64,000 nt of DNA, from positions 1-64,000 of the forward strand of contig NZ_JAFCLZ010000037.1 of assembly GCF_018130165.1 (NCBI RefSeq), given 5' to 3'. Shown here piece after piece: positions 17,038-26,824 of this stretch. The translations under genes and the position numbers were made by a program. The notes beneath the pieces are model-generated. The model did not search any database. It saw only the letters and a program-made list of their open reading frames with translations, and was not told where the DNA came from. This stretch comes from Bradyrhizobium sp. JYMT SZCCT0180. GTDB taxonomy: Bacteria > Pseudomonadota > Alphaproteobacteria > Rhizobiales > Xanthobacteraceae. Numbering within the stretch: the stretch's first letter is position 1; the number at the start of each line of letters is the position of its first letter.

Positions 17038-17851
17038 GGTTAGGGGCCAATCTCATCATCGGCGGGGCATTGTTCGCGCTGGCGGTCATCGTCGGCCTGC
17101 TCGCGCCCTGGCTGGCGCATACCGATCCCGTCATGGATGCCAACCTCTTGAATGCCGAGGAGCCGCCGAGCTGGATCTGGTGGTTCGGCACCGACGCGCA
17201 GGGCCGCGACATCTATTCCCGCGTCGTGCATGGCGCGCGCATCTCGCTGACGGTCGGTATCGTCTCGCAACTCGTCAACAGCGTCATCGGCGTGACACTC
17301 GGCCTGACCGCGGGCTATTGGGGCGGCTGGTGGGACGATTTCGTCAACGGGCTGACCAACCTCATGCTCGCGATCCCGTCGCTGATCTTCGCGCTGGCCA
17401 TCATGGCGGTGCTTGGACCGGGCCTGACCAGCCTGCTCATCGCGCTCGGCTTGACCAACTGGTCCTTCACCTGCCGGATCGCGCGGGCCTCAACGCTGTC
17501 GCTCAAGAGCCAGGGCTATGTGCAGGCCGCAAAAGTGCTCGGCTACGGCGATTTGCGCATCATGATCACGCAGCTGCTGCCGAACATGGTCGGCCCGATC
17601 ATCGTCATCGGCACGCTGGGCATGGGCGGCGCGATACTGGCCGAAGCCGCACTCTCGTTCCTCGGCCTCGGGGTCCGCCCGCCCTACCCAAGCTGGGGCA
17701 GCATGCTCTCGGAGGCCCGCGACCAGATCACAACGGCGCCGTGGCTCTCGATTTTCCCCGGCCTCGCCATCTTCCTGACGGTGCTCGGACTCAATCTGCT
17801 CGGCGATGGCCTGCGTGACATTCTCGATCCACAGTCGCGGAGCCGGCGCAC

Positions 17852-17855
<4 letters not shown>
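17034..17855 (+). CDS. ABC importer permease, DppC-like
   Basis: 273 residues from ATG 17034, which overlaps the previous stop; the much longer open frame upstream is a shadow of the first permease. Features are the early DPVMDANLLNAEEPPSWIWW loop, FGTDAQGRDIYSRVVHGARI (the conserved GTDxxGRD motif of this subunit), the coupling loop AAKVLGYGDLRIMITQLLPN, and a C-terminal LNLLGDGLRDILDP. The next gene again starts in an ATGA overlap. Confidence 0.92.
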
Positions 17856-18824
<969 letters not shown>

Positions 18825-18832
<8 letters not shown>

Positions 18833-19853
18833 ACCTGCGGCAAGACCCGGCGACGATGTCATCCTCAGCGTGGAGGATCTCGCGGTCCATTTTCCCGTCG
18901 GTGGCGGCCTACTGGGCGGCGGCCGGCGGCTGCTCCGTGCGGTCGACGGCGTCGATCTCGAACTGAAGCGCGGCGAATGCCTCGGTCTGGTCGGCGAATC
19001 CGGATGCGGCAAGTCGACATTGGCGCTTTCGATACTGGGCCTGCAGGCGCCGACGCGCGGCCGCATCGTGCTCGACGGCCAGGTCGTGACGGATCGGCAA
19101 TCGGGCGATCGAAAGGCGTTGGCCCGCATCGTGCAAATCGTGTTTCAGGATCCCTACGCCTCGCTCAATCCACGCCAGACCGTTCGCCGCACGCTGGAAG
19201 ACCCGCTGCGCCTGCACGGCGTGAGGGCCAAGAGCGAGGTCGACGACCGTGTCGCCGCGATGCTCCGGCATGTCGGCCTGCGGCCCGAACAAGCCGGCCG
19301 CTACCCGCATGAATTCTCGGGCGGCCAGCGTCAGCGCATCGGCATCGCCCGCGCGCTGATCCTCAATCCCAGGATTGTCATCTGTGACGAACCCGTATCG
19401 GCGCTGGATGTCTCGATCCGCGCCCAGATCATCAATCTGCTGCTGGAATTGAAGGAAACCCTCGGCCTCTCCTACATCATGATCAGCCACGACCTCGGCG
19501 TCGTCGAGCACATGAGCGACCGGGTCGCCGTGATGTATCTCGGACGCATTGTGGAGAGCGGCGACTGGCGCGAAATCTTCGAACGGCCGGCGCACCCGTA
19601 TACACAGACCCTGATATCCGCGATTCCCGATCCGCTGCGCCGCGCGCCGCTTGCTACGATACCGGGCGAGCTGCCCAATCCGCTCAATCCGCCGGACGGC
19701 TGTGCGTTCAGTCCGCGCTGTCGTTACGCCGAAGCCGTGTGCCGTCGCGAGCCCCGGCCATCGCTTGAAACGCGGCCCGACGGACACGCGGTCCGCTGCT
19801 GGCGAGCCGACGAGATTGCCGGTCAGGCGGCGCTGGCCTCGACCGAAAGCTGA
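18825..19853 (+). CDS. ABC importer ATP-binding protein, DppF-like
   Basis: 342 residues from ATG 18825, which overlaps the previous stop; the frame opens slightly earlier at 18795. Walker A GESGCGKST, signature FSGGQRQR, Walker B region DEPVSALDVS, H-loop MISHDLGVV, and the C-terminal DGCAFSPRCRYAEAVC extension. An insertion near the start (VGGGLLGGGRRLLRAVDGVD) is typical for the DppF/OppF subunit. It is the last gene of the importer operon. Confidence 0.92.
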
Positions 19854-19945
19854 GATTTCCGCGCGGCGGCTGAACGCTCTGCTTCAGAATCTATTTGGCG
19901 ACGAAATCCGGATTGGAGCACGCCGTTTCAGGATATCGACGCAAA

Positions 19946-20851
19946 TTATCCTTCAGACGAGTCGGAGACGTCACCGAGCTTTCGGACCGTGACATTGACT
20001 GACATGCCCAGGTAATCCTGCGTTTTACCAGCCCACGAGCCTGCCAGAGGGACCGCTTGGCCCGGATGGCGGCCAATCGCCACTGCGATTAGATCATAGC
20101 CGGCGCTGATGCGGTTGGTCGGGTCATAATGCATCCATCCGGCACCGGGGAGAAACACCTGGAGCCATGCATGCGTTGCGCCGGAGCCGGTCATGCCCAC
20201 CTCGCCGCCATCCAGCGCGGCATCGTAGATATAACCGCTTACGAAGCGCGAGGCGAAGCCGAGTCGGCGCAATGTCTCGATCATCAGCCAAGCATAATCC
20301 CGACAGGTTCCTGACTTCGAGCTCAGCGTTTCACCGGGAGACTGGGTGCCTTCGGCGTCCCTGGCATTGTAGCGGAAGGTATCGTGGAACGTGTCCAGCA
20401 TCCGTCGTAGAACATCCGTCGTGCGATCCTGGTTGTCGGCAACGAAGCTCTTGGCCCAGGCGGCAACACTGGCATCAGGGTCCTCGGCATGAGGGCGCAA
20501 ATAGACGGAAAGATCAGTCCACTCGTCCGGGGTGTACTGCAACGGCACTTGCTCAGCCCGTTTCTCCAGCGGAAACTCTTCAACGTCTTTTGCACCGAAG
20601 TGGATTCCCCGAAACTGAAACGTAAACGTCAGTTCCTTGCCGGGCTCAGTGAATTCCATCACTGTCACGTTATTGGAGAGGCTGTCACTGACCCAGCGAA
20701 TCCTGGAAGCAAGGCTGGTTCTTGCGGACCAACTGAGGAGGCGCCCGCGTGCGGCAGGCCTCGGCAAGAACATGGCGCGGTGTGTGCCAAACGTAACCGG
20801 GTTCGCATATTTGTAGCCGGTGACGTGTTTTATCTCGAAAAGAATCGCCAC
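19946..20851 (-). CDS. Transglutaminase-like cysteine protease family protein
   Basis: 301 residues from GTG 20851, with GGGAGGG upstream. The N-terminal beta domain (FEIKHVTGYKYANPVTFGTH) and the papain-like core are typical of bacterial transglutaminase-like proteins. The catalytic triad is visible: C183 (SGTCRDYA), H227 (THAWLQVF), D243 (HYDPTN). Such proteins are peptidases or amidases of unknown substrate and often sit beside alpha-E or circularly permuted ATP-grasp genes, which are missing here. No signal peptide. Confidence 0.9.
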   Translation of the reverse strand: MAILFEIKHVTGYKYANPVTFGTHRAMFLPRPAARGRLLSWSARTSLASRIRWVSDSLSNNVTVMEFTEPGKELTFTFQFRGIHFGAKDVEEFPLEKRAEQVPLQYTPDEWTDLSVYLRPHAEDPDASVAAWAKSFVADNQDRTTDVLRRMLDTFHDTFRYNARDAEGTQSPGETLSSKSGTCRDYAWLMIETLRRLGFASRFVSGYIYDAALDGGEVGMTGSGATHAWLQVFLPGAGWMHYDPTNRISAGYDLIAVAIGRHPGQAVPLAGSWAGKTQDYLGMSVNVTVRKLGDVSDSSEG

Positions 20852-21453
20852 TATTCCCTCCCGTGGTGATGTGGTTAGTCGCCCTGCATCATCTCGATCT
20901 CCTGATTTTTAGGTTTAGAAGGGTGACGCACGCTCAGCTAAACAAGGACCTACTGTCTGCTGAGCACCAGCGTCTTGATCGGCAGCAGAAGCGCTTGAAT
21001 CCGCAATAGTGGCACTCCATCGGTGCAACTGATGCACCGAGTGGAACACTCAACATCCTGGAGCGCAAGCTCGGCATTGCTTTTGGCCGGCGTCCGCTCC
21101 GGGTCACAACCTGACTTGGAGAGCCTGTCCGCTGCCTGCGCCAAATTCAGACGTTCATTGCCAAACGCAAACTAACTCCTGCGCAAAAAAGGCAGAACGC
21201 GTTCTGGCCCTTGTTAGGATCAAATATGACAGAGGGCCTGACCGAACTAACGTACCCTTATCGGATTCAACGACGCGACCGTGGTGACCACTGCGAAAGT
21301 TCGTAGCCTTGTCCCGCAGCACAGCCCAACTGCCACTTATTCCCGTTCAGGTCAGCCATACGGAGTACCCCCAGGTGGCGGCGCCGCCCGGTTGAAAGGT
21401 CGCGTAGACTCGATGACCTACAAGAGCGGGTTTGGGGGGAAACGGAGGTTTCC
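20852..21453. other. 602-bp intergenic region without a convincing gene
   Basis: Only short frames occur. On the minus strand near 21330-21360 a stretch reads VLRMADLNGNKWQLGC, which looks like a protein remnant, but it has no clear start or family. A minus frame at 20950-21144 is rich in Cys and Leu and has no good ribosome-binding site. GC is lower than in neighbouring genes, suggesting decayed DNA. Confidence 0.45.
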
Positions 21454-21873
21454 ATGACCAACTCGAATGGACGACCGACGCGTTTCTATCGGTTGATCGC
21501 AGCTCGTGTGGCAGGATTGAGTGCGGCTGCTTTTCTCGGGATCAGCACAGCCTATCCGCATGACGCGATGCGGCCAGAACTCAACACGTGGTTCAAAAGC
21601 CTAAAGAACAAGGCGGGCGTAGGCTGTTGTGACTCCGGAGATGGCCAGCACGTGGAGGCCGAGTGGGATATGGCGAAAGGTGGTTACAGGGTCCTGCTGA
21701 AGCATCCGCATCGGCCAACTGAACCCGGGCAATGGTTCGACGTGCCATACTCCGTCGTGATCGACCAGCCGAACCTCAGCGGCATTGCGATGGTTTGGTG
21801 GTGGCCGCGCTACGACAGCCGCGGAAGCATGATCCCTATGTGGCGCTGCTTCATTCCGGGACCGGCTGGGTGA
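21454..21873 (+). CDS. Small secreted protein of unknown function
   Basis: 139 residues. An Arg-rich start is followed by a hydrophobic segment (VAGLSAAAFLGISTAYP), consistent with a signal peptide. The mature part has GVGCCDSGDGQHVEAEW, a Cys pair followed by an acidic patch, and ends WWWPRYDSRGSMIPMWRCFI. GGAGG lies upstream of the start. Similar small exported proteins are frequent in this bacterial group, but I know no function for them. The two adjacent Cys plus a third near the C-terminus could form a disulfide. Confidence 0.7.
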   Translation: MTNSNGRPTRFYRLIAARVAGLSAAAFLGISTAYPHDAMRPELNTWFKSLKNKAGVGCCDSGDGQHVEAEWDMAKGGYRVLLKHPHRPTEPGQWFDVPYSVVIDQPNLSGIAMVWWWPRYDSRGSMIPMWRCFIPGPAG

Positions 21874-21944
21874 TCCGCTGAGCAAACAATAGCGCCCGCA
21901 AGTCCGCTACAGGTCCAAACCCGACTTGTCGAGAACACAGCGCC

Positions 21945-22172
21945 TCACATGCCGCGGCTGGCAAATACCTTTTGGCACCTCGAGCTCAGCTTGGCCCTGT
22001 TCTGTTGCAGGCATGCTTGAACCGCTCCATCATCGCCCAATTGCTGCCGACAAAAGCGCTGCGCATCCCGTGTGCAGGCCTGCCGTTCCTGCGCTGTACC
22101 CTTCTGACCCTGTGCAAAAGACAGCGAAGTCTCGGTCAGCAGAATGACCAGAACCAGGACGATCGAACGCAT
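21945..22172 (-). CDS. Small secreted Cys-repeat protein
   Basis: 75 residues from ATG 22172, 8 nt after AGGGAG; the longer frame upstream lacks support. The signal peptide MRSIVLVLVILLTETSLSFA is followed by a Cys-repeat module: ACTRDAQRFCRQ, then VQACLQQNRAKLSSRCQKVF, giving C-x6-C-x12-C-x11-C spacing. The same type of module occurs in the OmpA-like protein at 53854. It probably forms two disulfides in the periplasm; function unknown. Confidence 0.75.
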   Translation of the reverse strand: MRSIVLVLVILLTETSLSFAQGQKGTAQERQACTRDAQRFCRQQLGDDGAVQACLQQNRAKLSSRCQKVFASRGM

Positions 22173-22363
22173 AGCGATGCTCCCTATGTTGACCGGAATA
22201 AAACGTTGCTCCCGCTCTGCGGTTCCTCGATCGACATACCCCCGTGCACCTGGCAGGGGCGGCCTTTCATCTGATCCGCCGGGATGAAACATTTTCGGGA
22301 AAAAGCGGCAACTTTTGTCGCCCGATCGAATTGAATGTAAACGCGACTGATTTGGAGTTCGAA

Positions 22364-22573
22364 ATGGACGACGATTTTCCGCTGAAGACTGCTGTCGATC
22401 GAGCCTGGACAGTGCATCTGGCCACGCACGACGATGTTGCCGCGGCCGATCCGCGTCGTTGCTCGCTTGAGAGATATCTGAGCGGAAAATGGCAAGCTGG
22501 TGAAAGCGATCCTGAAGAACTGACATGCTCCGGACTTTCGTATCTGGATCGCCTGGGATCCGAGAATTGGTGA
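22364..22573 (+). CDS. Hypothetical small protein
   Basis: 69 residues from ATG 22364, preceded by GGAGTTCGAA. It opens MDDDFPLKTAVDRAWTVHLA and ends YLDRLGSENW. No signal peptide, membrane helix or known domain. An upstream in-frame ATG at 22244 would add 40 residues of poor composition. Not recognised; the acidic, helical make-up suggests a cytosolic protein. Confidence 0.5.
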   Translation: MDDDFPLKTAVDRAWTVHLATHDDVAAADPRRCSLERYLSGKWQAGESDPEELTCSGLSYLDRLGSENW

Positions 22574-22633
22574 TGGCATGATGGCAAGCGTCGCAACGTC
22601 GCTTCGATATGCGTTCGGATAAGGGCCTGACCG

Positions 22634-22768
22634 ATGGCGGATACGCGCGGCTTGAGACTCATCGGACTTGCCTTTGCAATCGTGGCGCTTGCCGTCACTG
22701 CGACAGCGGCGGTGATTGCGACCGCTGAAGCGGAGCGGCTCGACGTGCAATCGACCCGCCAACCGTAA
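22634..22768 (+). CDS. Very small single-pass membrane protein
   Basis: 44 residues: a short charged start (MADTRGLRL), one hydrophobic helix (GLAFAIVALAVTATAAVIAT) and a polar tail ending STRQP. AAGGGC lies 9 nt upstream. Codon use is GC-rich at third positions. Too short for standard gene finding; supported only by composition and the ribosome-binding site. Confidence 0.5.
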   Translation: MADTRGLRLIGLAFAIVALAVTATAAVIATAEAERLDVQSTRQP

Positions 22769-22929
22769 AACGGTCTTGCGCCGATTTGAGTTTGGTCAGG
22801 TTTTGAGTTTCGTCAGGCTTGTGCGCCGTCAGCCTGCGTCGCAAAGCCGCAATGGCGATCATAGACCGATTGCCGCGCTCGCGCGTTGAGAGAGACGGGC
22901 GACTAACGAGCTGCCAGGTAGCGACGATC

Positions 22930-24945
22930 ATGCTTGCACCCAGCCTTCGCCTTTCAGCAATTCTTCTCGGCGTTTCGATCCTAGCGGCGAGCGTGGGCTC
23001 TTCCGCCGCCCAGGAGAAAAGGCATGGACCGCCTGCGGGCGCGGGCCGGCCTGCGGGACCGCCGCCCGGCATGGCTCATCCCGCACCACCTCCTGCTATG
23101 GCGCGTCCTGCGCCACCTCCTGCCATGGCCCGCCCCGCGCCGCCTCCCGCGATGGCACGGCCTGCACCGCCGCCCGCTATGGCGCGGCCCGCCGCGCCGG
23201 CGTTCCGTCCGGCCGCGCCGCTGCAGCGGCCGGCGATGGCGCCCCGTCCGGCGCCACAGATTGCCGCGCCACCGCGCCCGGCCGCTCCGAGAATTGCAGC
23301 ACCGTCGCGCCCGAGCGCACCGGCCGCGGCGAGCCCATCCCGGCAGGATCGGATCGGCCAGCGCGAGCAGCGCATTCAACCGCCGCAGCAAGCGGTGCAA
23401 GAGGTGCAAGAGCGGCAGCGCGACAGGCTTTCGCCCCAAAACGCGCAACGCCAGGAGCGCATCGACCGGTTGCAGCAGCGCGTGCAGGATTTGAAGTCTC
23501 AACGGCCGGAAGGCCAGCGCGCACAACGCGTGCAGCAACGGTTGCTGCAGACGGAACAGCGGCAGTTGCAGCGTGAGGAGCGTCTGCAGCGGCTCCAGCA
23601 AACCACGCAGGAACGGCAGCGCGACACGCTCAGCCGGGAGAGCGTGCAACGCGAGCAGCGCATCGATCGGCTGCAGCGGCGCGTGCAGGAGCTGCAGTCG
23701 CGACAGCCGGAAGGCCAGCGCGCACAACGCGCGCAGCAACGGTTGCTGCAAACCGAGCAGCGACAGCTCCAGCATGAACAGCGCCTGCAGCAGCGTGATG
23801 TGGCGCGCCGGCAGGAACTGGGAATGCCGCCCTCCGGCAGGCAGACCGAGACTGCCGCTGCCGCCGTGCAGGCCGCCGCCCGCGGGCGGTTTGCCGAGCG
23901 CTTCCGCAGCAATCCTGATCCGCAGGTCCAGGCGGCACTCGAGGGCGGGCGGCACGGCTGGGCTCCCCGCCACGCCTGGAAGCGCGGCCTGCGCGCCGCG
24001 TTTGTGCCGTGGGCCGGCCACGTGTTCTGGCCCTACGCCTATTCCGACATTTTCGAATACACGTTCTGGCCCGCCGGGTACGACAGCGGCTATTGGGCTT
24101 ACGCCTACGACGACTTCGTCGATACCGTGTTCTGGGGCGCGGACAGTCCGTACTCCGCCTACGCCAGGCTCGGCTCGACCGGGCGCTCGGAGAGCGACGG
24201 CGTGATCGGCGGCTCCCGGCCGCGCGAAAGCTCGGACGTGAGCCCACAGGCCCTCAAGCAACTGTGCAAGGAACCTGAAAAAGGTATCACCGCCTGGCCG
24301 ATCGCTTCGATCGAGGAGGCCGTACGGCCGACGCCCGAGCAGCGCCCGGCGCTTGACGATTTGAAGAACGCGGCGGCAATGGCCGCTGATGCGTTCAAGG
24401 AATCCTGCGTCGACTCGTTTGCGATGACCCCGCCCGGCCGCTTGCGGGCGATGATGAACCGCCTCAGCGCCACGCTCGAGTCCGTGCGGATCGTGCGGCC
24501 GGCCCTGGAGAAATTCTACAGCTCGCTCAGCGACGAGCAACAGGCGCGCTTCAACGCACTCGGCCCCGACATCGGCGAACGTTCGCAACCGCTGCCGCAG
24601 CAGGAAGCGAGCGCGCAGCCGGATACTTGCGGCGAGCCAAAGCCCGGCCTGACCAACCTGCCGATCGAGCGGATCGAAACGGTGATACGTCCGGCGGGCA
24701 AACAGAAGGAAGCGCTCGACCGCCTTCGCGAGGCCACGGAGACGGCCGTTCAGACGCTGCAAGCTGCCTGTCCGGTGGACGTACCGCTTACACCGGTCGG
24801 GCGGCTGGAGGCGATGGAGAAGCGGCTCGAGGCCATGATGCAGTCGGCCAAACTGGTGCAGCCGGCGCTCGATGATTTCTATGCCACGCTGGCCAGCGAG
24901 CAGAAGGCGCGCTTCAACACGCTGGGGCGGTTCGCGGGCCGCTGA
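22930..24945 (+). CDS. Large exported Pro-rich, coiled-coil protein with two Spy/LTXXQ-like domains
   Basis: 671 residues from ATG 22930, where a signal peptide begins (LRLSAILLGVSILAASVGSS); the frame opens earlier at 22819. Order: repeats of MARPAPPPA (about residues 45-90), an Ala/Pro segment, two near-identical Gln/Arg-rich coiled-coil units of about 64 residues (RIDRLQQRVQDLKSQRPEGQ and RIDRLQRRVQELQSRQPEGQ), an aromatic block (FWPYAYSDIFEYTFWPAGYD), then two helical repeats with LxPxGRL and DEQQARFNALG or SEQKARFNTLG. The aromatic block and repeats match the protein at 6745, which has His repeats in place of the coiled coil. Probably a periplasmic stress or envelope protein. Confidence 0.75.
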   Translation: MLAPSLRLSAILLGVSILAASVGSSAAQEKRHGPPAGAGRPAGPPPGMAHPAPPPAMARPAPPPAMARPAPPPAMARPAPPPAMARPAAPAFRPAAPLQRPAMAPRPAPQIAAPPRPAAPRIAAPSRPSAPAAASPSRQDRIGQREQRIQPPQQAVQEVQERQRDRLSPQNAQRQERIDRLQQRVQDLKSQRPEGQRAQRVQQRLLQTEQRQLQREERLQRLQQTTQERQRDTLSRESVQREQRIDRLQRRVQELQSRQPEGQRAQRAQQRLLQTEQRQLQHEQRLQQRDVARRQELGMPPSGRQTETAAAAVQAAARGRFAERFRSNPDPQVQAALEGGRHGWAPRHAWKRGLRAAFVPWAGHVFWPYAYSDIFEYTFWPAGYDSGYWAYAYDDFVDTVFWGADSPYSAYARLGSTGRSESDGVIGGSRPRESSDVSPQALKQLCKEPEKGITAWPIASIEEAVRPTPEQRPALDDLKNAAAMAADAFKESCVDSFAMTPPGRLRAMMNRLSATLESVRIVRPALEKFYSSLSDEQQARFNALGPDIGERSQPLPQQEASAQPDTCGEPKPGLTNLPIERIETVIRPAGKQKEALDRLREATETAVQTLQAACPVDVPLTPVGRLEAMEKRLEAMMQSAKLVQPALDDFYATLASEQKARFNTLGRFAGR

Positions 24946-25134
24946 TTGCAAGCGACCGATCGCCGAAAAATTGTGTGCCAATGATCGACATTGTTGTGCC
25001 AACAGCGTCACTCTGAGACGCCGAAAAGCAGTGCGATGAACGTTCATCTTAAATAGTTACCGTAATTCTTAAATCGAGTTTGCTCCCGCTCCAAAAGACC
25101 ATATCGACCGAAGCGCGATAGCTGAGGGTTCGAT

Positions 25135-26814
25135 ATGTCGGAAGCAAGTTATGACCTCATCAGGTCCCGGGCAGCACCTTTCAATTGGCGGATCACCGCG
25201 ATTGCTGGCTTCACCGTTTTGGTCGTCGCAGTTGCGGCCTTGGTCCACGTCGTTCCCTACGGCCGCGCGGTGTGGGATTTCGTCTTCATCCTCGATGGCG
25301 CCTATCGCATCGGTGTCGGGCAAGTTCCGCACGTCGACTTTGCTTCGCCGATCGGCCCGCTCACGCTTTACCTGACCCATTTCGCCGAACGGCTTTTTCC
25401 CGGCGGGCAGCCGTTCATCGGCCTGCACGCGCTGGCGTGGCTCATGGTGGTGCCGCCGTTCGCCGTCATCGCGTCGCGCATTCAATCGCCCTGGGGATTT
25501 GCCGCCAGCTTCGCGGTTCTCGCGGTGGTGGTGCTGGTGCCCTACACGCTCGACTCCACCATGCTCTCCGAGATCAGCTATTTTGCCACCTATAACCGCT
25601 TCGCCACCGCGATCCTGTTCCTGGCAGCATTGTGGTATGTGCTGCCGAAGGCCCGTGGCGACGGCGTGTTGCTGGGTTACCTGCTGACCGCCCTGATTTT
25701 CATCAAGATCACCGCCGCGATCGCAATGCTCGGCCTCGTCGTCGCGGCCGTGCTGCTCGGACGCGCGCGACCCGCCGCGCTGTTCGCCATGCTGTTCGTT
25801 ACCGCCGCGTTGGCGGGACTGGTCGAACTGGCAACCGGGGGGCTCGTCTCCGGCTACCTGCACGACATCGTCTCGATGAGCGCTTTGAACCGGGGCGGCG
25901 CCGCTTTCCGGCTCGCCGCCTCCTCGGCGCGCAACTGGCTGCCGCTTGCGGTGACGATCACGATCGTCGTGCTCGCGGCCCGCGAACTCGATTTCACCGC
26001 GGCGGTCAGACGCCCGTTCAATTTCGTGCACGATACCATCGCGCGGGAAGCCTTCGTCGTGGACGCAGCGCTGCTGGTCGCGGTAGCGCTGGCCGCGGAG
26101 AGTCAGAACACCGGCGGCGTCGGATTGATTGCCGCCGCGGCCGTCCTTTTCCACCCGAGCCTGCGTACGACCCGCGGCTGGCGACTGATCGCCGCAGCGG
26201 TACTGGGCGCGACACTGGTGCTGCCGCTTGCCGATGTCGTCGAAAAGCGCGTCGTTTCGACCTTCGTCCGGGAACGGCAGGGCACGACCGATCACAGCTT
26301 TGCGACATTCCTTCCGGGCATGCGCGTGCCAACAGCCACCCTCGCCGGCTCCCGGCTGATGACGCGCCTGCAATCCGAATGGCTGCCCTTCCTCGACGAG
26401 ACCGCCAACAACGGCTTTGACCTCGACGGCGATCCCGGCAGCACCAGCCCGGCGACGCGCGCGGCGTGGGCTGTCAGCGTTGCCGAGGCCGGCGCGAATT
26501 TTCAGCGGCTTGGCTACGCGACCAAGGCGCAGCGCTATACGACCATCGATTTCGCCGAATCCTTTCCGCGGCTGCTCGGCCTGACGCCCGCGCGCAGCAC
26601 CACGCTGGCGATGGATTTCCGCCGCACCGTGCCGGCCTTCTCCGTAACCGAAGCGTCAGCCTATCTGGCGGACGCGGACGGTGTGTTTTTCCGCACCTGT
26701 GTCCTCCCCGGCGCGACCGACACCAATCCCGCAACCTTCCGTACCGTGCTGGAACGGGAGTTCACGCGTCACAAGCTGCATCCCTGCTGGGATTTCTACA
26801 GCCGTACCCGCTGA
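25135..26814 (+). CDS. Polytopic membrane protein, possible GT-C-type glycosyltransferase
   Basis: 559 residues with about ten hydrophobic helices in the first two thirds and a soluble C-terminal part. The first loop contains WDFVFILDGAYRIGVGQVPH followed by VDFASPIGPLTLYLTH. Acidic residues in the first periplasmic loop followed by a multi-helix bundle recall GT-C enzymes that use polyprenyl-phosphate sugars, but I cannot confirm a family. The next gene, a HAD-UbiA fusion for polyprenyl chemistry, starts 10 bp downstream, so the pair is probably an operon acting on a lipid-linked sugar. The start has GAGGG upstream. Confidence 0.7.
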   Translation: MSEASYDLIRSRAAPFNWRITAIAGFTVLVVAVAALVHVVPYGRAVWDFVFILDGAYRIGVGQVPHVDFASPIGPLTLYLTHFAERLFPGGQPFIGLHALAWLMVVPPFAVIASRIQSPWGFAASFAVLAVVVLVPYTLDSTMLSEISYFATYNRFATAILFLAALWYVLPKARGDGVLLGYLLTALIFIKITAAIAMLGLVVAAVLLGRARPAALFAMLFVTAALAGLVELATGGLVSGYLHDIVSMSALNRGGAAFRLAASSARNWLPLAVTITIVVLAARELDFTAAVRRPFNFVHDTIAREAFVVDAALLVAVALAAESQNTGGVGLIAAAAVLFHPSLRTTRGWRLIAAAVLGATLVLPLADVVEKRVVSTFVRERQGTTDHSFATFLPGMRVPTATLAGSRLMTRLQSEWLPFLDETANNGFDLDGDPGSTSPATRAAWAVSVAEAGANFQRLGYATKAQRYTTIDFAESFPRLLGLTPARSTTLAMDFRRTVPAFSVTEASAYLADADGVFFRTCVLPGATDTNPATFRTVLEREFTRHKLHPCWDFYSRTR

Positions 26815-26824
26815 AAGGGCCCGC

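Noticed and set aside
23080..23200. Repeats resembling a CRISPR array
   Set aside because: They are in-frame MARPAPPPA-type protein repeats with no spacers.
22981..25047. 688-codon open frame on the minus strand
   Set aside because: It is the antisense of the 22930 gene; its Leu/Arg-rich composition comes from the repetitive Gln-rich coding strand. No ribosome-binding site or family.
25069..26373. 434-codon minus-strand frame
   Set aside because: Antisense of the polytopic membrane protein; charged, low-complexity translation without any family sign.
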